This document shows, piece by piece, positions 7,182-11,959 of a stretch of 11,959 nucleotides of DNA (position 1 is its first letter; each line of letters starts with the position of its first letter). The position numbers and the translations under genes were made by a program. Origin of the DNA: Psilocybe azurescens (Eukaryota > Basidiomycota > Agaricomycetes > Agaricales > Agrocybaceae). The DNA is taken from the NCBI GenBank assembly GCA_023853785.1, contig JAJIRX010000695.1:1-11959 (forward strand). Direction: 5' to 3'. The notes below the pieces were generated by a model. The model had not been told where the DNA came from and searched no databases. It saw only the letters and a list, made by a program, of their open reading frames with translations.

Positions 7182-8172
7182 TCATTGGAGGGGATAGAAA
7201 ATATCAACCTGCCCATTAGGTACCGAATTTGATACGACCGAAACCACAAACCCTTCAGCGGTATCACTGGTGGTCGACCAGCTGACTGTCGGACGGGTAC
7301 CATCACGTTTGACGATGTCAATTGACCTCATTGACGTGCGTCCACGGGGAGATCTGTGGGTCCAGTGGCTCCATATATTTCCAAAGCCTCAAAAGTTATA
7401 GGCAGCGGCTCTGTCGAGGAAATAGAAATAGAAGATGCGGGAATACCCGTGAACACGGAATTGTAGTTGTAGGATGGTACCCCGCCTGGATTCGTGATGC
7501 TCTGAAGAGTCATGACGCCGACGAGCGTCTGCCCAACGGCTACCTGAGTGATGGGGGTATGGAAGACATCCAATCCTATAAGCCACCAAGCACGCGGCCG
7601 ACGAATAATTGCCGCCTCCAGCTGGAGACACGCCGAATTGCAAGACGGGTTGCAAAATTGCGTCAAAGCTCTCTGGCTCAAGAGCGTTGAAGATGTAGAG
7701 AAGTTGTCCATCGATATTCTCAGGAACTGAGGGGACCGACCATAAAGTAGTGAAAGTGGAAATTGGACTGGGGTCTGTGTTTCCCAGTATGCTAATGCAA
7801 CGTATCCCGATTGAAGGTCTCGACGCTGAAGAGGGTGTCGGTTGACGGTATTCTTTGTAAACGCTGTGCTGTGAAGAGTAGTACCGTTGGCTGCAATGAC
7901 ATTGATGGATTGGCCGTTCTGCTCAACTCGAGCACCTTCAGGGATGGGGTGGACCTTGGACTTGAGGACAGGTCCCGCTGGAGTGTTGACAAACTCGTCG
8001 GTGGCAGTACCAGCACGATTTAAGACCTAGTAATTAAACATCAGATATCTAACAGCCTCTGAGAAGATGATAATTTTACATTGCCTGACTGTGGAATAGC
8101 TGGAGATGCGAATGCGCCCATAATCTGGAACGCAAGGACAGACCAAGCCAATAACTTTGTGGAAGACATCAT
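7182..8172 (-). pseudogene. Secreted fungal protein with pre-pro N-terminus, frameshifted
   Basis: ATG at 8172 (a second ATG follows at once) opens a signal peptide, MMSSTKLLAWSVLAFQIMGA, cleaved probably after FAS. Exon 1 (8172-8080) joins exon 2 (from 8026) in phase 0. A propeptide-like segment (VLKSKVHPIPEGARVEQNG) leads to a dibasic site, LQRRDLQSGY, at about residues 99-100, a likely kexin cut. The mature part has TFTTLWSVPSVPEN, then AILQPVLQFGVSPAGGGNY, VAVGQTLVGVMTLQS, YNYNSVFTGI, and RPTVSWSTTSDTAEGF, ending VDIFYPLQ and TGA at 7182-7184. About 311 codons in all. I recall similar proteins in many fungi with no assigned function. The pre-pro layout and TxxWSVP motif recall G1 glutamic peptidases, but I cannot identify the catalytic Gln/Glu pair. 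Frame breaks: one C missing at 7765-7766, one extra base at 7588-7589, one missing near 7337-7339. Confidence 0.75.
8027..8079 (-). other. Intron 1 of the secreted-protein gene
   Basis: A 53-base intron with GTAAAA at the donor and TTACTAG at the acceptor, with a CTGATG-like branch region about 18 bases before the end. Removing it links the signal-peptide exon (ending PQSGN) to exon 2 (starting VLNRAG) without a frame change. Read through, the frame stops within the intron. Confidence 0.75.
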
Positions 8173-8226
8173 CTACAAAGTAGAACGTTAGACACGACAC
8201 CGGGATGCTGATAGTGACTTGCTTAC
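8173..8226 (-). other. Probable leader (5' UTR) intron abutting the start codon
   Basis: GTAAGC at 8226, a CTAAC branch consensus at 8191-8187 and a pyrimidine-containing TTTGTAG ending at 8173 form a near-ideal 54-base fungal intron. Its last base is directly before the ATG at 8172. It would be spliced from the leader, so it does not change the protein. Confidence 0.55.
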
Positions 8227-8277
8227 TGTAGGAGGTGTGTAAATTTCTTTGGCTTCTACTACTTCAACGGACTGACT

Positions 8278-8284
8278 CTTTATA
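8278..8284 (-). promoter_or_regulatory. TATA box of the secreted-protein gene
   Basis: TATAAAG reads on the minus strand about 105 bases upstream of the ATG, a normal distance for a fungal gene with a short leader, and upstream of the predicted leader intron. Confidence 0.5.
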
Positions 8285-9885
8285 CTTCTGAGGCTACATG
8301 TTTGGATAAGATGATTTACCGCCAAATTCTTTCGCCATCTTGAAATCTGCGTGTGAGATTTCGTCCCTACCAAGCTGCATGCTTGGTAAATAATACATCC
8401 AGAAAATAACCTCATTTTGATTTGAAACGAGCACGATTTTTATCACCTTCGGGAGGGCCTTTCAAGACGTATACATATCCCAAAATATATCTCCATTTCA
8501 ATAATTCTACGACGTAGTAGTCTGAATCCCGACTGTATTGAAGATTATTCCATTCCATTGAACCCTGGCTAGAAGTCTTCAATAAACTGTACTTCGATTG
8601 AATTCTTCAAAAACACCATATGCACTATAAGTGTTGCTTGCCGTTGCTTTATAAGGCACCAATATCAGGTTCGCAATATGCATGACATAGCGGCGAGCCA
8701 CTGGAAGTGAACGGACGGATATCACAAGTTTGAAATTTTTGTACGGCCCCAATTGTGCTCTGCGCAGGACATGAAACCTTCCTTGAATAACTTCCAGACC
8801 TAGTCGGACTTGAAAATAGTATACCTTCAGCCTACGCATCCTCTAACTGTAAAATCCTACTGATTCGGAGTTGGCTAAACACAGCTCTTGCAGGGCCCGC
8901 GCTTGGCCGTGCCGAGACGAAAAGCGTGTCAGTGCGCCGTATCGTATCTCCCTGCGAGCCTAGGTGCGTGTGTCTCTATAGAAGACGCCAAGACCTCCCG
9001 CACTTTGGATATACCAAAAACCAACGCGAAGATGTAAGTTGAAGGTGAGGTCACGCCCATTTGATGCTTATAAGAATATGTCCAAGTTCCTGGTACTTGT
9101 ATTTAACAAATAACCTGGACCATGTCTGGAATGCGATTGTATACTTGTGGTTACTGTGGTGCCGGATATCTCCATTATATTTCATTGTCCACGACGTACT
9201 CTAATCTGCCAAGGAACCCAATGGTAGATGTTTAACAGTGTTTAAAACGCTGTTTCTTTATAATCCATTATGAGCCATTACGTCCCTACCGGTTATTCTA
9301 AATTGGCGTCTAAAATGCACGAGGGGCGCTTAAAGTCACCGCATGGCCCTTGAAATACCAAGGTTATCCGCTGTCCACGTGCAGTATCACAGAATTTAGA
9401 GAAAGGAACACATTCAGCGAGGAGGATTGTCATATATTTGCATTTCCATGTCCGGTAACTCTAAATCTGGAGGAATGCGATAGAGATGTGCTTAATATCA
9501 GAAATAGACAATATAGTTCAACATCTGGCTCTACAACTTGAAGAATAAATCATAGTTGGCTGAACGTTGAACTTCGATGAAACATGACGGGATTCTGGAT
9601 TTAAATTATTAGCCAATTCTGTTCGTGCCTTATAGTAAGCGGACACCTTGTCTTCTGCCCGTTTGCCCAAGTCTAGATGCCACAGAGTTTCCTGTATCTT
9701 GGTCCAGTCGGACTTATGTCGTGACCGGAAAGGCCCTCGTGAGCTAAACGTTCGAGATACCTGTGTCTGGGAAATATTCTAGGTAATCACCGTCTGGACC
9801 ATACCCACTATTCTATTCCCCCAACGAGAGTTTACTCTTGGCTGATTGACTCGGTTTTTAATCATCATCTTTGTTCTAGCGAGTG
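8285..9885. other. Long stretch without recognisable genes
   Basis: Several short open frames exist (for example minus strand 8839-8579), but none shows a domain, a good start context or splice signals I would trust. A more GC-rich patch spans about 8880-8960. An imperfect palindrome, aacagtgtt...aacgctgtt, lies at 9234-9254. I see no RNA gene or transposon coding remnant. Confidence 0.35.
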
Positions 9886-11030
9886 CTACTGAACGATCAT
9901 TTCAGTAGATATTAATTGGATAAAATGTACGAAGCGAACAATCTGGACGATCTCATCGTCCTCTGTTGAAAGCAATGAATTGAAATAAACAGGTACAGGG
10001 TGACTTGAGTCGATGGACCTGCTTGCCAGCGTATTGGGATTATATCTTAAGCAATAAGGCCAAATGCCGCCAGGCCAAGACCAAGGCTGCAGCAGGGTTC
10101 TAGAATTTGGGTATCGTCGGCAAAGGCTGTTCAAGCAGGATGTAAAGGCGAGATTCTCCATATTAAAGTTACCATGAATTGACAGAATTAGGAGTGAGAG
10201 TTCGAGAGAGAAAACCTCCGTTAACCGACAGAGTAACGACATGCCACCTGGAATTGCAAAACTTTGCCGACGCGCGGTGGTGATCACTGACAACCTGCCA
10301 CAATTCCATAAGTAGCATACTTACTGATGGTCAAGGTATTAGCGAGTCAGACTAAAGGAATCCCTACGGGCATTAGTATAATAGACACAGCGGTGTCTCG
10401 ACTATACATTTCATTCGCCGATTTATATCGCAAAATATCCACAGAACGTTCCGATCCAGCTTATAGTCAACGTCAATTACCATCTTCCGAGTCCGAACCC
10501 TGAACCCTAAATCTGTATCATCAGGAGTCGGTATCGGAAAAGGAAACTCGTTACATCGAAACGCTCCTACAAGCCGTGCGCTGACGACCCAGAAGCCATC
10601 AGCCCTATTCGGCTCTGACATCCATATCTGACTGCCCCCATGAATTGCGTGTTGGACTATTATGAGGATGAAGGGCGATATGGCCACCTGCGCCAATCAA
10701 TTTGGCGTGAAATTTGGCTGTCTTGGTTATACGCCTGGAATATGGAAATGAGACGGCGGAATGTGATTGGATGGAGATTACTGGAAACGCGAATATAACT
10801 TATATCTTAGATGCTTTTACACACCGTTAACACCGCTGAAATGCGGCGTATAATGATCTCGACGATAGTTGCTATCGATAGGTCTTGTGTTTCGGTTACG
10901 CCAGAACAATCGGTGTTGAAGTCGATGGCAAGATCTGGGTTAGTGAAGGTCGAATCATCAAGATAGATGAGGTATTCATGATAAAGTCTATAAGTTACCC
11001 GGGATAAGTTGCATTGACAAAATCAGTACA
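9886..11030 (-). pseudogene. Possible degraded coding region, unidentified
   Basis: Three successive minus-strand open stretches lie end to end. The first (about 11020-10830) reads YRLYHEYLIYLDDSTFTNPD and then FNTDCSGVTETQDLS. The second (10696-10373) contains IWMSEPNRADGFWVVSARLV and VRTRKMVIDVDYKLDRN. The third (10293-9886) contains MENLAFTSC and WSWPGGIWPYCLRYN. They are in different frames. A strong splice-donor-like GTAAGTATG begins at 10324, between the second and third. The amino-acid make-up looks protein-like, but I recognise no family, the second stretch lacks an ATG start, and at least one stop (near 10830) is not explained by a simple indel. Chance open frames remain quite possible. 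Confidence 0.25.
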
Positions 11031-11323
11031 GCTATGTATAGGCGTACTTTGGCTAATACTTGAGTGTTCGTGTTCGTCCCCTTCGGACATATAGCGAAGC
11101 CAATTAGGATCTAGATTCTTTAGTTTAAAACGGAAATGCACACGAACAAATTTACATATTTTCCATGTTCGAATAGTGACCTGCGTTTAACGTCACGACC
11201 TGAGGGGGCAGAGTGCATGTGAGATTACTGTTCCAACGATAGGATGTCCATAGAGATTAATTTTACCTTCAAATTTCTGACAAGTGGGAGTCGATGGAGA
11301 ATCTCTTCTACCACGTAGGATGG
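11031..11323. other. Intergenic, nothing recognisable
   Basis: AT-rich sequence with short open frames only. No repeats, RNA genes or promoter signals that I can support. Confidence 0.3.
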
Positions 11324-11716
11324 TAATCGGGACTATCGCTGTTTGAAGCGAGTATCTATATAACATATATAGACGTGTCAATTGCTAGAGAAATTCAAGA
11401 TTCTGAAATGGAGTTGGACGAACATGGATTTCCAGAGACTCCTTCGCCCATGAGTCATCAGAGTTTAGGTTTTCCAGAGTGAAGAGAATAGTCATAGGCA
11501 CAGACATTTCTTGAATCAGTCTTCGATGAACTGCCCCTGGTAATATCCGAGATTGCATGGAGGGAGCTCTATCATTGCTTTCACCAATTCCCAGTGTTCT
11601 CAGGAGCAGTAAAAGGACAAATAAGAGTCGGGACAGGGTCAGGTCTGATGTCTGTTGAATTTACTGCTTCACATCGCTTCAATCCGGAGTGCTGCATGAC
11701 TCAGAGATAACTAAGT
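11324..11716 (+). pseudogene. Possible broken coding region at the right end, unidentified
   Basis: One frame reads REIQDSEMELDEHGFPETPS up to a stop at 11480-11482. After three stops within 15 bases the same frame reopens as QTFLESVFDELPLVISEIAW and then RELYHCFHQFPVFSGAVKG, to TAA near 11716. Between them the neighbouring frame is open (SRVKRIVIGT). One missing T in the T4 run at 11470-11473 and one extra base near 11497 would bridge the whole stretch, the same kind of break found in the firm genes. Further right, a separate frame gives AQFTLQSGQLYVRDITEALV before a TAA (about 11810-11872). I do not recognise a family or find a start. Confidence 0.3.
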
Positions 11717-11959
11717 AGAGAAATTCAAATGCAACGAATAGGATACGTACCAGGCAAGACGGCGCGGTTCCCAACGGACAAAATTGCTGTCATCAGATCG
11801 CAAGGTCTGCCCAATTCACGCTCCAGAGCGGCCAGCTCTATGTGCGCGACATCACCGAGGCACTAGTTTAATTTTTAGTGTCACGAGCCATCATCTTTCT
11901 TTATCCTCCCCAAGAGACAGAAATGGTTCCAATAACGCATGTCCGTCTTTGTCCTCTAT

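Noticed and set aside
7792..8023. Open frames on both strands over the secreted-protein gene, including a proline/serine-rich minus frame
   Set aside because: They are out-of-frame shadows of exon 2, whose own frame carries the propeptide and kexin-like site.
8188..8415. Minus-strand 75-codon frame upstream of the secreted-protein gene
   Set aside because: It overlaps the TATA box and the predicted leader intron of that gene, and shows no domain. It is best explained as leader and promoter sequence.
9350..9541. Open frame of 63 codons on the plus strand
   Set aside because: It begins at TTG rather than ATG, has no domain, and lies in AT-rich intergenic DNA. Its length is expected by chance.
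10495..10515. Telomere-like ccctgaaccctaaa
   Set aside because: Only one and a half imperfect units are present and there is no array. It lies inside an open frame and is likely coincidence.

Overview
The window looks like nuclear DNA of a filamentous fungus, most likely an ascomycete. The support is: a 53-base intron with GT...AG ends, a probable 54-base leader intron with a CTAAC branch site, CT-rich leaders, and the protein families present (fungal ankyrin-repeat protein, GMC/FAD oxidoreductase, secreted protein with a pre-pro N-terminus). The species cannot be named from sequence alone.

Layout. 1-1351 (-): an ankyrin-repeat gene running off the left edge, with four frame breaks. 1352-3325: mostly non-coding, with a promoter-like stretch leading to a possible broken first exon (1966-2170) and a near-perfect inverted repeat flanked by TA (2373-2455) that resembles a tiny Tc1/mariner-type MITE. 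3326-5273 (+): an almost complete GMC oxidoreductase with three or four frame breaks. 5274-6313: intergenic, including a 300-base pyrimidine tract and three copies of a 17-base motif. 6314-6814 (+): a second, fragmentary ankyrin gene with one frame break. 7182-8172 (-): a secreted-protein gene with signal peptide, intron, TATA box and three frame breaks. 8285-11959: poor in recognisable genes, with weak coding-like patches at 9886-11030 (-) and 11324-11716 (+).

The most striking feature is shared by all four recognisable genes. Each is interrupted only by single-base insertions or deletions, several of them in short homopolymers. Within these genes I found no break that needs a nonsense substitution, and splice sites, signal peptide and catalytic motifs are intact. 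Either this is a very young pseudogene cluster, or the assembly carries uncorrected indel errors and the genes are really intact. The gene list should be read with both options in mind.

The genes do not form a recognisable pathway. An oxidoreductase, a secreted protein and ankyrin proteins in a gene-poor setting fit an accessory or subtelomere-like region, but that is inference. I did not find a clear undescribed system.
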